Positions 23,573 through 32,531 of a stretch of 64,000 nucleotides of DNA are shown here, in pieces. The stretch spans positions 558,001 through 622,000 of the forward strand of contig NZ_CP097118.1 in assembly GCF_024029435.1 (NCBI RefSeq), read 5' to 3'. This DNA comes from Fructilactobacillus hinvesii (GTDB lineage Bacteria > Bacillota > Bacilli > Lactobacillales > Lactobacillaceae). The translations under genes were made by a program, and so were the position numbers. How positions within the stretch are numbered: the first letter of the stretch is position 1; every line of letters starts with the position of its first letter. The notes below the pieces were generated by a model. The model made no database searches and was not told the DNA's origin. It was given only the letters and a program-made list of their open reading frames with translations.

Positions 23573-25720
23573 ATGAAAACAGACGAACACCAAACGCACA
23601 TGGATCATGACATGCAACATGATTCCATGGACATGCAACAGATGAACATGAAAAACGACAAGATGAACGATATGCACGGAATGCACATGAAGCATGGGGC
23701 TATGAACATGAACCACGGTTCCATGGAAATGGATATGGATATGGGCGGTGGCCACATGATGAACATGGGCAACTTCAAACGGCGCTTTTGGATTTCGTTA
23801 ATCTTAGCGATTCCAATCCTACTTTTATCACCATTCATGGGAATTGTATTGCCATTTCAAATTACCTTCCCCGGCTCCGAATGGGTAGTCATGATTTTAT
23901 CGACGATTCTCTTCTTTTACGGGGGGCAACCCTTCTTTTCTGGGGCCAAGGGAGAATTGGAAGACCACGCCCCAGCGATGATGACCTTAATTACAATGGG
24001 GATTTCAGTGGCCTACCTTTACAGTTTGTATTCCTTTGTGATTAAAACTTTCATTAATCCGCAGGCCCACGTGATGGATTTCTTCTGGGAACTTGCCAGC
24101 TTGATTGTCATCATGTTATTAGGGCACTGGATTGAAATGGGAGCGGTTATGAACGCCGGAAGTGCGTTGCAAAAGATGGCCGCCTTACTGCCTGATTCGG
24201 CCCACCTTGTGACTGCAGACGGGCAAACTACGGATGTTCCTGTGGGCCAACTGCAAAAGGAACAAGTGGTTGTGGTTCAACCCGGTGAAAAAATTCCAAT
24301 TGATGGGGTCGTAACCTCTGGTTCTAGTGACGTTAATGAAGCGTTAGTCACGGGAGAAGCCAAGGCCGTTGCTAAAAAGCAAGGGAGCAAGGTCATTGGT
24401 GGTTCTGTCAACGGAGACGGTAGTTTACGGGTCCAGGTTACGGCTACCAGCAGTGACGGGTACCTGTCTCAGGTGATTAACTTGGTCCAACAGGCGCAAA
24501 AGGAAAAATCCAAGGCCGAAACGTTGGCCAACAAAGTAGCCCGGTGGTTATTCTACGCAGCGCTGACAATCGGGATTTTAGCTCTGGTGATTTGGACCAT
24601 CATTAGTGGGTTCAGTATGGGACTCGAACGGATGGTAACGGTGTTGGTAATTGCGTGCCCGCACGCCCTAGGACTTGCCGTTCCGTTAGTTATTGCCCGG
24701 AGTACCTCGATTGCCGCCCAAAATGGATTACTAATCAGAAACCGGCAGGCGATTGAAGAGGTTAACAAACTGGACTACGTCTTCATGGACAAGACGGGAA
24801 CCCTGACCAAGGGAGTCTTTCAGTTAAACGCTTTAGTTAGTACCAGTGATTTGTCAGAAACAGAATTGTTAAATCTGTTTGCTGACGTGCAGGCCAACTC
24901 GAGTCACCCGTTGGCCACTGGATTAGTTAGTGAAGCCAAGCGGCGCGGCTTAACGATTGATCCCGCTACTGACATGCAAGCCATTCAAGGGGTCGGAGTA
25001 ACCGGAACCGTAGCTGGTCAGTTCTATCAGATTGTCACGGCTAAGTACCTAGACCAACACCAAATTGCTTACGATCACGCTCAGTTTGAAAAGTTAGCGG
25101 GCGCTGGAAATTCGATTAGTTACCTAGTTCAGGATGGCAAGGTGCTTGGTTTAACCGCCCAAGGAGACGTGTTGCGGCCGGAATCACAACACCTGATTGA
25201 CCATCTGCGCCAGATGAACATTAAACCAGTCATGTTAACTGGGGATAATGATTTGTCAGCGAAGCGGGTGGCCCACGAACTGGGGGACATCGAATATCAC
25301 GCCGAATTATTACCAGCCGATAAGGAGCAGGTGATTGCCAAAGCAGAGCAACAGGGGAATCACGTCATGATGGTGGGAGATGGAATTAACGATGCCCCGA
25401 GTCTCTCACGAGCTAACATTGGGATTGCCATTGGAGCCGGAACGGACGTTGCCATTGATTCGGCCGACGTCGTGCTGGTCCGTAGTGATCCAGAAGACAT
25501 CATTAATTTCTTGAATCTTGCTAAAGCTACGAACCGCAAGATGGTGGAAAACCTCTGGTGGGGAGCCGGCTACAACATCATTGCCATGCCGCTGGCGGCT
25601 GGAATCCTGGCACCAATTGGGATTATCCTTTCACCGGCAGTGGGAGCCATTATCATGTCGCTGTCCACGGTGATTGTAGCAATCAATGCGTTGACTTTAC
25701 ACTTGAAAAAAGACAAGTAG
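23573..25720 (+). CDS. copB: Copper-exporting P1B-type ATPase (CopB type)
   Basis: Pumps Cu(I)/Ag(I) or Cu(II) out of the cell. The first 68 residues are a metal-sponge with about 20 Met and 9 His and no CxxC domain. After that come the eight membrane segments with TGEA near residue 260, CPH near 361 (P1B-3 signature), phosphorylation site DKTGTLT at about 406, SSHPLA, and GDGINDAP. A total of 715 residues is normal for CopB. AAAGGAG at the end of copY gives coupling. No copZ or second ATPase follows; the operon ends at a terminator. Confidence 0.95.
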   Translation: MKTDEHQTHMDHDMQHDSMDMQQMNMKNDKMNDMHGMHMKHGAMNMNHGSMEMDMDMGGGHMMNMGNFKRRFWISLILAIPILLLSPFMGIVLPFQITFPGSEWVVMILSTILFFYGGQPFFSGAKGELEDHAPAMMTLITMGISVAYLYSLYSFVIKTFINPQAHVMDFFWELASLIVIMLLGHWIEMGAVMNAGSALQKMAALLPDSAHLVTADGQTTDVPVGQLQKEQVVVVQPGEKIPIDGVVTSGSSDVNEALVTGEAKAVAKKQGSKVIGGSVNGDGSLRVQVTATSSDGYLSQVINLVQQAQKEKSKAETLANKVARWLFYAALTIGILALVIWTIISGFSMGLERMVTVLVIACPHALGLAVPLVIARSTSIAAQNGLLIRNRQAIEEVNKLDYVFMDKTGTLTKGVFQLNALVSTSDLSETELLNLFADVQANSSHPLATGLVSEAKRRGLTIDPATDMQAIQGVGVTGTVAGQFYQIVTAKYLDQHQIAYDHAQFEKLAGAGNSISYLVQDGKVLGLTAQGDVLRPESQHLIDHLRQMNIKPVMLTGDNDLSAKRVAHELGDIEYHAELLPADKEQVIAKAEQQGNHVMMVGDGINDAPSLSRANIGIAIGAGTDVAIDSADVVLVRSDPEDIINFLNLAKATNRKMVENLWWGAGYNIIAMPLAAGILAPIGIILSPAVGAIIMSLSTVIVAINALTLHLKKDK

Positions 25721-25729
25721 ATAACACGA

Positions 25730-25764
25730 AAAAAGGTGAACTGCATCGCAGTTCACCTTTTTGT
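25730..25764. terminator. Bidirectional terminator copB / DUF4097 gene
   Basis: AAAAAGGTGAACTGC and GCAGTTCACCTTTTT form a perfect 15-bp stem with a 3-base loop. Confidence 0.95.
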
Positions 25765-25771
25765 TTAATCA

Positions 25772-26728
25772 TTAGTCAGTTGAATTATCTTTATGTTTGA
25801 TAGAAACGTGTTGCAGGTCTAGATCGCCACCATCCGTGTTGATGTTACTGTGGTTGATTTTGGCGTTTTTAACCTGAACGTCGCCACTCTCACTGTTGAT
25901 TTTGACTTGGTTGTAATTAGCCAGTTTTTTACTATCGATGATGACTCCACCAGAACCGCTATTAAAATCAAGGTTTTTAGCAGCTAAATCATGGCTCTCG
26001 ATTTCGCCACTGCCAGAATCCACCTTGACCTGGTTTAGGTTCGATTGGTCGAAGGCAACGTCACCCGCACTACTGTCAATTTTCACGGGCTTTGTGGTGG
26101 TAACTTTATGGATCGTAACGTCCCCACTGCCGGATTCGATCGTAAGGTTAGTCGGGTTGCTGTTTAAAAAGCGGACGTCGCCACTTTCTGACTTGACGGT
26201 CGTTTTTCCGGTTTGGCTGCTGTTACTGGTGACGCTTCCGTTGGCGCTGTGAATTCTTGTCTTTTTAAACTTGGCCTTGTTAAGTGTGACATCACCACCG
26301 TTACTGTCAACTTGAAAGTTTTTAACGTTTGCCGGGGCGTTAAAGGTTACATCACGGGAGTTAATCTTTACGGTATTCGGATTGGTAATCTTTGGAATCG
26401 TAACGACTAGCTTGGTTTTGAGCTTGTGATTGTGCTTTAACTGATCCCACAGTTGTTGGTCTTTGAGGGAGATGTTAATGTGGTCTTCGTTTTTAATGAC
26501 GTTTACCTTCTGGTCTTTAGCAAAGTTAGAAGAGGTCACCGTAAACTCATTGCCCTCTTTGACGGTTACTTGAGCGGGAACGTCGATTTCTAGTGTATCG
26601 AGCTGGGCGGTATTTTTAACCTTTTGGGTTTGCTCGGGAGCAGCAAGTGATGGAGCGGGGGTCGTAGTACTAACAAAGATTCCCGCCGCGAGTCCCACCA
26701 GTGCGAGTCCCATGGCTTTTTTTAACAT
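25772..26728 (-). CDS. Secreted DUF4097-family beta-repeat protein
   Basis: A 318-residue exported protein. Residues 1-30 form a Sec signal ending near SLAA; the rest is about nine repeats of roughly 20 residues with the core S-x-S/N-G-G/S-D/E-V/I (for example SGSGDV, SESGDV, SNGGDV), the pattern of DUF4097/DUF4098 right-handed beta-solenoid domains. No LPxTG or membrane anchor is present at the C-terminus. AAAGGAAG precedes the ATG. It is monocistronic. Function unknown; adhesin-like or cell-surface is inferred from the fold. Confidence 0.8.
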   Translation of the reverse strand: MLKKAMGLALVGLAAGIFVSTTTPAPSLAAPEQTQKVKNTAQLDTLEIDVPAQVTVKEGNEFTVTSSNFAKDQKVNVIKNEDHINISLKDQQLWDQLKHNHKLKTKLVVTIPKITNPNTVKINSRDVTFNAPANVKNFQVDSNGGDVTLNKAKFKKTRIHSANGSVTSNSSQTGKTTVKSESGDVRFLNSNPTNLTIESGSGDVTIHKVTTTKPVKIDSSAGDVAFDQSNLNQVKVDSGSGEIESHDLAAKNLDFNSGSGGVIIDSKKLANYNQVKINSESGDVQVKNAKINHSNINTDGGDLDLQHVSIKHKDNSTD

Positions 26729-26890
26729 GGAAAAACTTCCTTTCTCGGCTTTCTTTTAAATTTAGCATGCTTTTTTGGCCTTCACAAGCAAGAAATTACG
26801 GGAAAGCCTTTTATTTTTGGCGCGCTTTTTCTATACTAAAGCGGGATGTTTAAATGATACCATTAAATTTTACACAAAAGGAGAAACGGC

Positions 26891-28117
26891 ATGGCAAAAA
26901 GAAGCAATGGCGTGGAAAAAATCAAACGATTCAGACTTTCTGATCTGGTACGGGGGACCTATTCGCCGATGATGCGGTTTTCCCTGTTATCAGTTTCCCT
27001 GGTTTTGGCTAGTGCCCTTTCGGTTTCAGCGGCCGTTCCGCAGTGGCAAAAGGCCTTTCCGGGGCATTCGTATTCGGCGATTGAAATTATCGCCACCATG
27101 CCCTCGTTAGCAGTTATTATCATGTTACTGTTGAGTAATTGGGTCGCTAAATACATGAAGCCCAAACGGACGGTAATTGTTGGGTTACTTATTAGTGGGG
27201 TCTTTGGGATGATCCCCCTCATTGCCACGAATTACTACGTGGTGTTAATCTCTCGGTTTTGCTTTGGAATCGGATTAGGACTCATTAATGGGTTAGCTGT
27301 GAGTTTGATCGGAACCTTCTTTGAAGGAAAGCTAAAGGACCGGTTGATGGGTTATCGAAGTGGATTCGAAATGCTCGGAAACGCAATCTGTGCGTACATT
27401 GCCGGAGCGCTTCTGGTTGACTACGGTTGGCACAGTTCCTTTCTGGTTTACGCAATTGCCTTTCCGGTTGCCATTTTGTTTTACTACTTTGTTCCGGAAC
27501 CAAAGGAAGAACCTAAAATGGAAGTTAGCAAGCGGGCACCCCGGCTTAATCCAGACGTGGTATTTTGGACGATGTTATTGGCTGCTTACCAGATAACGTA
27601 CGTGGGGGCTACCGTTCGTTTGTCCTCATTCATCGAGCACGCCCACTTGGGGACAATTGCACAGTCGGCAATGATTATCAGTATTGCTCCGTTCTTTGGT
27701 CTGATGGGAGGGATCGTGTTTGGAAATGCACTAACTGCCTTTCGGAAGTTCATGCTGCCACTGGCGTTGCTTGCTACGGGAATTAGTCAGATCATCGTTG
27801 GCCTGGCCCACGGTTTCTTTACCGCGGCTTTAGGAATGTTCTTAATTACGATGTTAGATACCATGGTTGTAACTTACATTCTGAACGTAGCAGCTGACAT
27901 TGCCCCGAAGGGAACTTTGAACGTGACGACTTCGATCCTCTTGATTGGGAGTAACATCGGAATCTTTCTGGCTCCCGTTGTCTTGGGGGGAATCAACCAA
28001 GTCTTTAGTTCAGACAGTCCCCGGTTATCATTCTGGGTTTCTGGAATTGCGCTGTTAGTCATGGGAGGCGTCGGAATTTACGACTTACTCTTCATTCGGC
28101 ATAAGTTATTCCGCTAG
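26891..28117 (+). CDS. MFS transporter
   Basis: A 408-residue carrier with 12 hydrophobic segments. The loop between segments 2 and 3 reads GxKxxKRT-like (AKYMKPKRTVIVG) and the first helices are of the cyanate/CynX-like or multidrug type. AAAGGAG precedes the ATG at 26891. It is followed by its own terminator, so it stands alone. Substrate not recognisable. Confidence 0.7.
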   Translation: MAKRSNGVEKIKRFRLSDLVRGTYSPMMRFSLLSVSLVLASALSVSAAVPQWQKAFPGHSYSAIEIIATMPSLAVIIMLLLSNWVAKYMKPKRTVIVGLLISGVFGMIPLIATNYYVVLISRFCFGIGLGLINGLAVSLIGTFFEGKLKDRLMGYRSGFEMLGNAICAYIAGALLVDYGWHSSFLVYAIAFPVAILFYYFVPEPKEEPKMEVSKRAPRLNPDVVFWTMLLAAYQITYVGATVRLSSFIEHAHLGTIAQSAMIISIAPFFGLMGGIVFGNALTAFRKFMLPLALLATGISQIIVGLAHGFFTAALGMFLITMLDTMVVTYILNVAADIAPKGTLNVTTSILLIGSNIGIFLAPVVLGGINQVFSSDSPRLSFWVSGIALLVMGGVGIYDLLFIRHKLFR

Positions 28118-28137
28118 TAAAAAAATTAATGATCATG

Positions 28138-28173
28138 ATTTCCCATGGCCAGTTGGTGATGGGAAATTTTTTT
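28138..28173 (+). terminator. Intrinsic terminator of the MFS gene
   Basis: ATTTCCCAT pairs with ATGGGAAAT and is followed by TTTTTTT, ending just before the ribosome binding site of the next gene. Confidence 0.85.
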
Positions 28174-28191
28174 AAAGTTAGAGGAGGGTAC

Positions 28192-29067
28192 ATGCAAATT
28201 CAATTTCCAAATCAAACGGACCAACCGCTGTCTGTCAAACGGTTGTTAACGATGGCCGGAGTTAGTAACCGCTTGTATCAAGCAACCAAACGAGCCTCCC
28301 GGAGCTTTGCGGTTAATGAAACTGTGATTGCGCCCACGCGCTTGATTGCCCCTGGAGAAACGCTCACTGTAACCTTCCCACCCGAACTCAGTGATCCCAA
28401 CGTTCCACCAAGCAAGCATTCCCTGGCCATTCTCTTTGAAAATGAGCACTGGTTGGTGGTGAACAAGCCCGCCGGATTGACCAGCGTTCCGGGACCAAGT
28501 AACCGTACCGACACCTTGGTTAACCGGGTGAAGGGGCACCTCCAGGCTCAAGGAGCGGTTGACTTACGTCCGCATGTCATTACCCGGTTAGATCGGTTTA
28601 CCAGTGGGGTAGTGTTGGTAGCCAAACATCGGTTAGCCACGGGCTATGCCGATCAGTTACTAGCGCAACACCACCTCCATAAGCAGTATCAAGCGGTCGT
28701 AAGTGGTTACTTAGACCAGGACCATGGAATCGTGCGGTTTCCGATTGGCCGCGTGGGAGATCAGATTGCCCGAAAAGTAACGCCTGCCGGCCAGGCAGCT
28801 GAAACGGAGTACTGGGTGGAACACCGCTTTTCCGCTGCGACTAGAGTACGAGTCCAGCTGCATACGGGGCGTACCCACCAAATTCGGGTTCATTTTGCGC
28901 ACCTAGGCCATCCGTTATTGGGGGATGAACTGTACGGGGGACCGCTCAACCAAGGAATTAAGCGCCAGGCTTTACATGCGGAACAACTCGCGTTTCTAGA
29001 TCCCTTTAGTAACGAACGGTTAGAATTTAACGCGCCCCTGCCGGCGGATATGCTAAAATATGAGTGA
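28192..29067 (+). CDS. RluA-family RNA pseudouridine synthase
   Basis: Converts selected uridines in rRNA or tRNA to pseudouridine. The 291-residue protein has the catalytic motif RLDRFTSG (Asp near residue 134) and the second signature HTGRTHQIRVHFAHLGHP. GAGGAGG lies just before the ATG at 28192; the longer frame from 28129 overlaps the previous terminator and is rejected. The following genes are close (about 18 and 20 bases apart) and may form one transcript with the next four genes. Which RNA position it modifies is unknown. Confidence 0.88.
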   Translation: MQIQFPNQTDQPLSVKRLLTMAGVSNRLYQATKRASRSFAVNETVIAPTRLIAPGETLTVTFPPELSDPNVPPSKHSLAILFENEHWLVVNKPAGLTSVPGPSNRTDTLVNRVKGHLQAQGAVDLRPHVITRLDRFTSGVVLVAKHRLATGYADQLLAQHHLHKQYQAVVSGYLDQDHGIVRFPIGRVGDQIARKVTPAGQAAETEYWVEHRFSAATRVRVQLHTGRTHQIRVHFAHLGHPLLGDELYGGPLNQGIKRQALHAEQLAFLDPFSNERLEFNAPLPADMLKYE

Positions 29068-29085
29068 TGATAAGGAGGATTGACC

Positions 29086-29487
29086 GTGGAAGATGGAATC
29101 AAGCTTGGGGGAGCGGCGTTTGCCAACATGATGTTTACGCTAAAAACGCCGGTAACCCCCAAAAACCATAAGGACTATAAGTTCATGGAGTATGAGATGA
29201 ATGAAATCGCGCCAGAAATCTGGGCGATGCCGGTTTACATGACGGACGACGATGATTTTTCGTTGTTTTTCATTGTAACTAAGATTGCCACGGGGGAAAC
29301 CGTGATGGCATTTGCAACCGGAGCAGCTGATGATCAAGGTGAATTTCAACTCAGTCAGCCCATGAACACCGGTCTGGGTTTAAATAAACTAAATGAGCAT
29401 GATCATGATCGGGCAGAAAACGTCCTGCATTTTTTAAATCAAATTTCCAAAGCCAACGAAGGCAATTGGCGGATGGTACAAGCCTAA
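29086..29487 (+). CDS. Small soluble protein of unknown function
   Basis: A 133-residue protein not recognised. It is acidic, with a hydrophobic first third and no clear membrane span or signal peptide (the first 20 residues hold Gly-Gly-Ala-Ala-Phe). AAGGAGG lies one base before a TTG and seven bases before a GTG; the GTG at 29086 has normal spacing and is chosen. It sits between the pseudouridine synthase and the deoxyribosyltransferase in a run of closely spaced genes, so translation looks real. Confidence 0.55.
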   Translation: MEDGIKLGGAAFANMMFTLKTPVTPKNHKDYKFMEYEMNEIAPEIWAMPVYMTDDDDFSLFFIVTKIATGETVMAFATGAADDQGEFQLSQPMNTGLGLNKLNEHDHDRAENVLHFLNQISKANEGNWRMVQA

Positions 29488-29507
29488 CGGCATAAAGGAG
29501 TAAAACA

Positions 29508-29948
29508 ATGGCACAAATTTATTTAGCAGGTCCCTTTTTTAGTGACGAACAAGTAGCTCGGATTGAAAAGATTGAAGCCGCTTTGACCCAAAATCCGACG
29601 GTACAGGACTTCTTTTCTCCGCGAAAGAACCAGGAAACGGAACATGAACAGTTTACTAAGCCGTGGGCGACTGCAATCTATCATACGGACGTTAGTAACA
29701 TTGATGCAGCGGAAGCGGTGGTGGCCATTCTTGATTTTGAAGGGGAACACGTGGATAGTGGAACCGCCTTTGAAATTGGGTATGCCGTTCAAAAGGGGAC
29801 TCCGGTCGTGGTTTTTCATGAAAAGACGGGCACTGTCAATCTGATGATTGGAGAAAGTCTGCACGCCTACCTTAAAACACCGGAAGAAGTATCCCAGTAT
29901 GACTTTCAGGCAATGCCCACTAACGAATACAACGGGAAGTTTATTTAA
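29508..29948 (+). CDS. Nucleoside 2-deoxyribosyltransferase
   Basis: Moves 2-deoxyribose between purine and pyrimidine bases in nucleoside salvage, a lactobacilli hallmark. The 146-residue length is close to the known enzymes (about 157). By comparison with memory of the Lactobacillus leichmannii enzyme, the catalytic Glu lies in SGTAFEIGYA and the Asp that binds sugar lies in YHTDVSNID; IYLAGPFF begins the chain. AAAGGAG precedes the ATG. It sits in the run with the CDF exporter. Confidence 0.85.
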   Translation: MAQIYLAGPFFSDEQVARIEKIEAALTQNPTVQDFFSPRKNQETEHEQFTKPWATAIYHTDVSNIDAAEAVVAILDFEGEHVDSGTAFEIGYAVQKGTPVVVFHEKTGTVNLMIGESLHAYLKTPEEVSQYDFQAMPTNEYNGKFI

Positions 29949-29991
29949 TTCCCACCAGCTCAATGAGGTCGAATGATGAAGGAGACTGTTG

Positions 29992-30891
29992 ATGCATGAA
30001 CACGAAGAACAATTAACGGGCCGGCGGTTTCTCGCGGTAACGTTATTAAATGCAACCATTACCCTGCTTGAATTTTTAGGGGGCTTATTGTCAGGAAGTT
30101 TATCGCTGTTATCGGATGCTGCCCATAACCTGGGTGACTCGCTTTCCATTATTTTTAGCTATGGAGCCCATGTTTTAAGCAAACGTAAGCAAACGCGGGT
30201 TAATACCTATGGATTTAAACGAGCGGAGATTCTTGCAGCACTATTTAATTCACTGTTTTTAGTGATTCTTTCGGTCTTTTTGCTGATGGAAGCTGGCACC
30301 CGTTTGTTGCACCCAGAAAAAATTGAGAGTGGCGTGATGATTTGGGTGGCAGTCATTAGTGCGGTTGCTAACTTAGGCTCAACCATGTTGTTAAACCGGG
30401 GGGCCCAACACAATTTGAACCTGAAGGCGACGTATCTGCACCTGCTAAGCGACGCCTTGGCCTCCGTGGGGATTATCGTTGGGGGCGTGGTGATCATGGT
30501 GTCTGGATGGACCTTTGTGGATCCGTTGATTACCATTTTGGTGGCTCTGTACATTATTTACGAAAGCTGGCCGGTGATCAAAAAGACGGTGCTGATCCTG
30601 ATGGAGTGTGCCCCGCAGTTGGATTATGCCGGGATTAACCGGGACTTACTGCACATCAAGGGGATCAAAAAGGTGCACCACGTCCATGCCCTGATGGTGG
30701 ATGAAAACAGTATTGTTTTTTCGGCTCACGTTAACATGGACAACATGGAATTAGATGATGTTCAAGCAATTTATGCACGGATTAACCAAGTGTTAAAAAC
30801 TAAGTACAATATCGATCACGTGACAATTCAGCCAGAAACGACCCATGGTTCTGACGAAGCGTTCTTTTACGATCGTGATTATGACATTTAA
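29992..30891 (+). CDS. czcD: Cation diffusion facilitator, zinc exporter (CzcD-like)
   Basis: Exports Zn2+ (possibly Co2+/Cd2+) in exchange for protons. The 299-residue protein has six hydrophobic segments and the metal site HxxxD twice: SDAAHNLGD in segment 2 and HLLSDALASVG in segment 5. The N-terminus MHEHEEQ is metal-binding too. A TTG at 29989 is three bases upstream; AAGGAG spacing favours the ATG at 29992. It ends the run of five closely spaced genes begun at 28192. Confidence 0.88.
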   Translation: MHEHEEQLTGRRFLAVTLLNATITLLEFLGGLLSGSLSLLSDAAHNLGDSLSIIFSYGAHVLSKRKQTRVNTYGFKRAEILAALFNSLFLVILSVFLLMEAGTRLLHPEKIESGVMIWVAVISAVANLGSTMLLNRGAQHNLNLKATYLHLLSDALASVGIIVGGVVIMVSGWTFVDPLITILVALYIIYESWPVIKKTVLILMECAPQLDYAGINRDLLHIKGIKKVHHVHALMVDENSIVFSAHVNMDNMELDDVQAIYARINQVLKTKYNIDHVTIQPETTHGSDEAFFYDRDYDI

Positions 30892-30893
30892 CG

Positions 30894-30930
30894 AAAAAGC
30901 CGCTCCCTGAGATTAAGGGAGCGGCTTTTT
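30894..30930 (+). terminator. Intrinsic terminator of the CDF gene
   Basis: GCCGCTCCCT pairs with AGGGAGCGGC, loop of 6-7 bases, T-run of five. Confidence 0.95.
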
Positions 30931-30947
30931 GGAGTAATCACGTAAAA

Positions 30948-30976
30948 TTGTGATGTAATCGCTTTCATGTTATGCT
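30948..30976 (+). promoter_or_regulatory. manA promoter with perfect cre in the spacer
   Basis: TTGTGA (30948-30953), 17 bases, TATGCT (30971-30976). The 15-base sequence starting at 30953, containing TGTAATCGCTTTCA, fits the cre consensus WTGNAANCGNWNNCW exactly and fills the spacer. Repression by CcpA is expected. Confidence 0.8.
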
Positions 30977-31009
30977 GAAGGTACGGTAAAAAAGAAAGTA
31001 GGTTTTAGC

Positions 31010-31990
31010 ATGGAAATGACAGAAAAATTGTCAGCACAACCGTTATTTTTAGCTCCCGTTCTCCAGCCCAAGTTATGGGGTGGAAACGGATTACATAAGT
31101 ACTACCCACAGCTTGCCACGGCTGGAATGGGTGAAGCCTGGATTGCATCGACATACAAAAAATTTCAGTCCCAAATTAGTTCCGGCCCCTTTAAAGGCCA
31201 GACGTTACAAGCAGTTTGGGAAACCCATCCTGAGTTGTTTGGCGGCCATTCAACCGGAGCAGACTTCCCGCTACTGGTTAAATTACTAGATGCTCATGAA
31301 AATCTTTCGATTCAGGTCCATCCAGACGACGATAATGCTCGGACTCTTTTTCATGAACCCAACGGAAAGACGGAGTGTTGGTACATATTAGACGTTCAAC
31401 CCGGCGCTCGGGCATATTATGGGCACCGGGCTCAGACCCGGGTGGAGTTAGAACGTGCAATTCAAACCCAGCGCTTAGACGACTACTTAATCACCCGTCC
31501 AGTGACGCCCGGTGAGATTATTTACGTGCCCGGGGGAACGCTCCATGCCCTGGGCGCTGGCATTGTAGCGCTGGAAGTTGAACAGAATTCCGATAATACG
31601 CTCCGATTTTATGATTTTGACCGAGTTAACCCGAAGACCAGGGAAAAAAGGTCCTTACAGATTGAGGAGGCCCTTTCAGCCACCCGGTTTCCTGCCCAGG
31701 CGCCGGCTGCAACCGTGACGGCGCCACGAATTGACTCAAAACAACCGGGTCGCACTGAGATTTTACGGTCTCGGTATTTCCACGTGGCTGAATTAGCCAG
31801 TGCCACAGAAATTAGACTGCAACCCCAAAGTCAATGGTCGATTAACGTTGTGATTGCTGGTACGGGTCAGTTAGAGGTTGCGGACCACTCCTATGAGTTA
31901 ACCATTGGGCAAACGTTTGTCCTACCAGTTAGATTTCCGGTGGCTCGGATAACCGGAAGGCTGAAACTAATTCAGGCCACCGTGGCTTAG
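31010..31990 (+). CDS. manA: Mannose-6-phosphate isomerase, class I
   Basis: Interconverts mannose 6-phosphate and fructose 6-phosphate. The 326-residue cupin enzyme has QVHPDD, KTECWYIL, and YVPGGTLHALGAGI with the Zn-binding Gln, Glu and His set. Start ATG at 31010 (weak AAGTAGG upstream; a second ATG two codons later is possible). It is alone between terminators and lies under a cre-overlapped promoter, so it should be low on glucose. Confidence 0.92.
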   Translation: MEMTEKLSAQPLFLAPVLQPKLWGGNGLHKYYPQLATAGMGEAWIASTYKKFQSQISSGPFKGQTLQAVWETHPELFGGHSTGADFPLLVKLLDAHENLSIQVHPDDDNARTLFHEPNGKTECWYILDVQPGARAYYGHRAQTRVELERAIQTQRLDDYLITRPVTPGEIIYVPGGTLHALGAGIVALEVEQNSDNTLRFYDFDRVNPKTREKRSLQIEEALSATRFPAQAPAATVTAPRIDSKQPGRTEILRSRYFHVAELASATEIRLQPQSQWSINVVIAGTGQLEVADHSYELTIGQTFVLPVRFPVARITGRLKLIQATVA

Positions 31991-31992
31991 CT

Positions 31993-32032
31993 TAAAAAAA
32001 GCAATTCCAGTCGAGGCTGGAATTGCTTTTTT
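31993..32032. terminator. Bidirectional terminator manA / unknown gene
   Basis: AAAAAAGCAATTCCAG and CTGGAATTGCTTTTTT form a 16-bp perfect stem with a 6-base loop. Confidence 0.95.
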
Positions 32033-32044
32033 GTTGCGTTCAAC

Positions 32045-32392
32045 TTACAGGGTTGCGAACGGATCAAGTTTGTTGGTTTCCTCAACGTACCATTCCCGCC
32101 AGTCAGTGTTGGGATTCCCGTTATCAAAGAACGTCTGTGGCAATTGTTCTAAGAGATTTTCGTAATCTTTTCGATTAAATTGAGCTGAAAAGGCGTAAAT
32201 CTCTTCGGGCAGCTGATTGTTTACGTCCATGATGGTCCGGTTAATGTCAGCAATGACGTGGTTAAAGTCAAAGGAAGCCATGACATCCAGTTCTTCGTTT
32301 CGTAATAAGGAAACGTAAAAAGGGACAAAATCGGTTAGAGCCTTGTCTTTAGCGGCGTCGTTTAGTTCTGAAAATGATAAATTATCGCTCAT
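32045..32392 (-). CDS. Small acidic protein of unknown function
   Basis: A 115-residue soluble acidic protein, not recognised. No signal peptide, membrane span, Cys or repeat. Two helix-rich halves are suggested (residues 5-60 and 75-110). AGGAGG precedes the ATG with good spacing and the gene ends at a strong hairpin, so it is likely real. It is monocistronic and divergent from the ThrE-like gene. Confidence 0.55.
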   Translation of the reverse strand: MSDNLSFSELNDAAKDKALTDFVPFYVSLLRNEELDVMASFDFNHVIADINRTIMDVNNQLPEEIYAFSAQFNRKDYENLLEQLPQTFFDNGNPNTDWREWYVEETNKLDPFATL

Positions 32393-32531
32393 GCTAATCC
32401 TCCTGTGCTCGTTGCACTTAGTCTCGTTCCTTATTATAACGGTCTCTTAGAAATCCGTAAAATCATTTTAAGAGTTAGTTTTAAAATGCGAAAAAATATA
32501 GTAGAGTAGGCAAGGAAGTAGTGGAGTAAAA

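Noticed and set aside
23450-23755. Minus-strand His-rich ORF opposite copY/copB
   Set aside because: It is the antisense of the Met codons (ATG read as CAT) in the CopB metal tail; no ribosome binding site.
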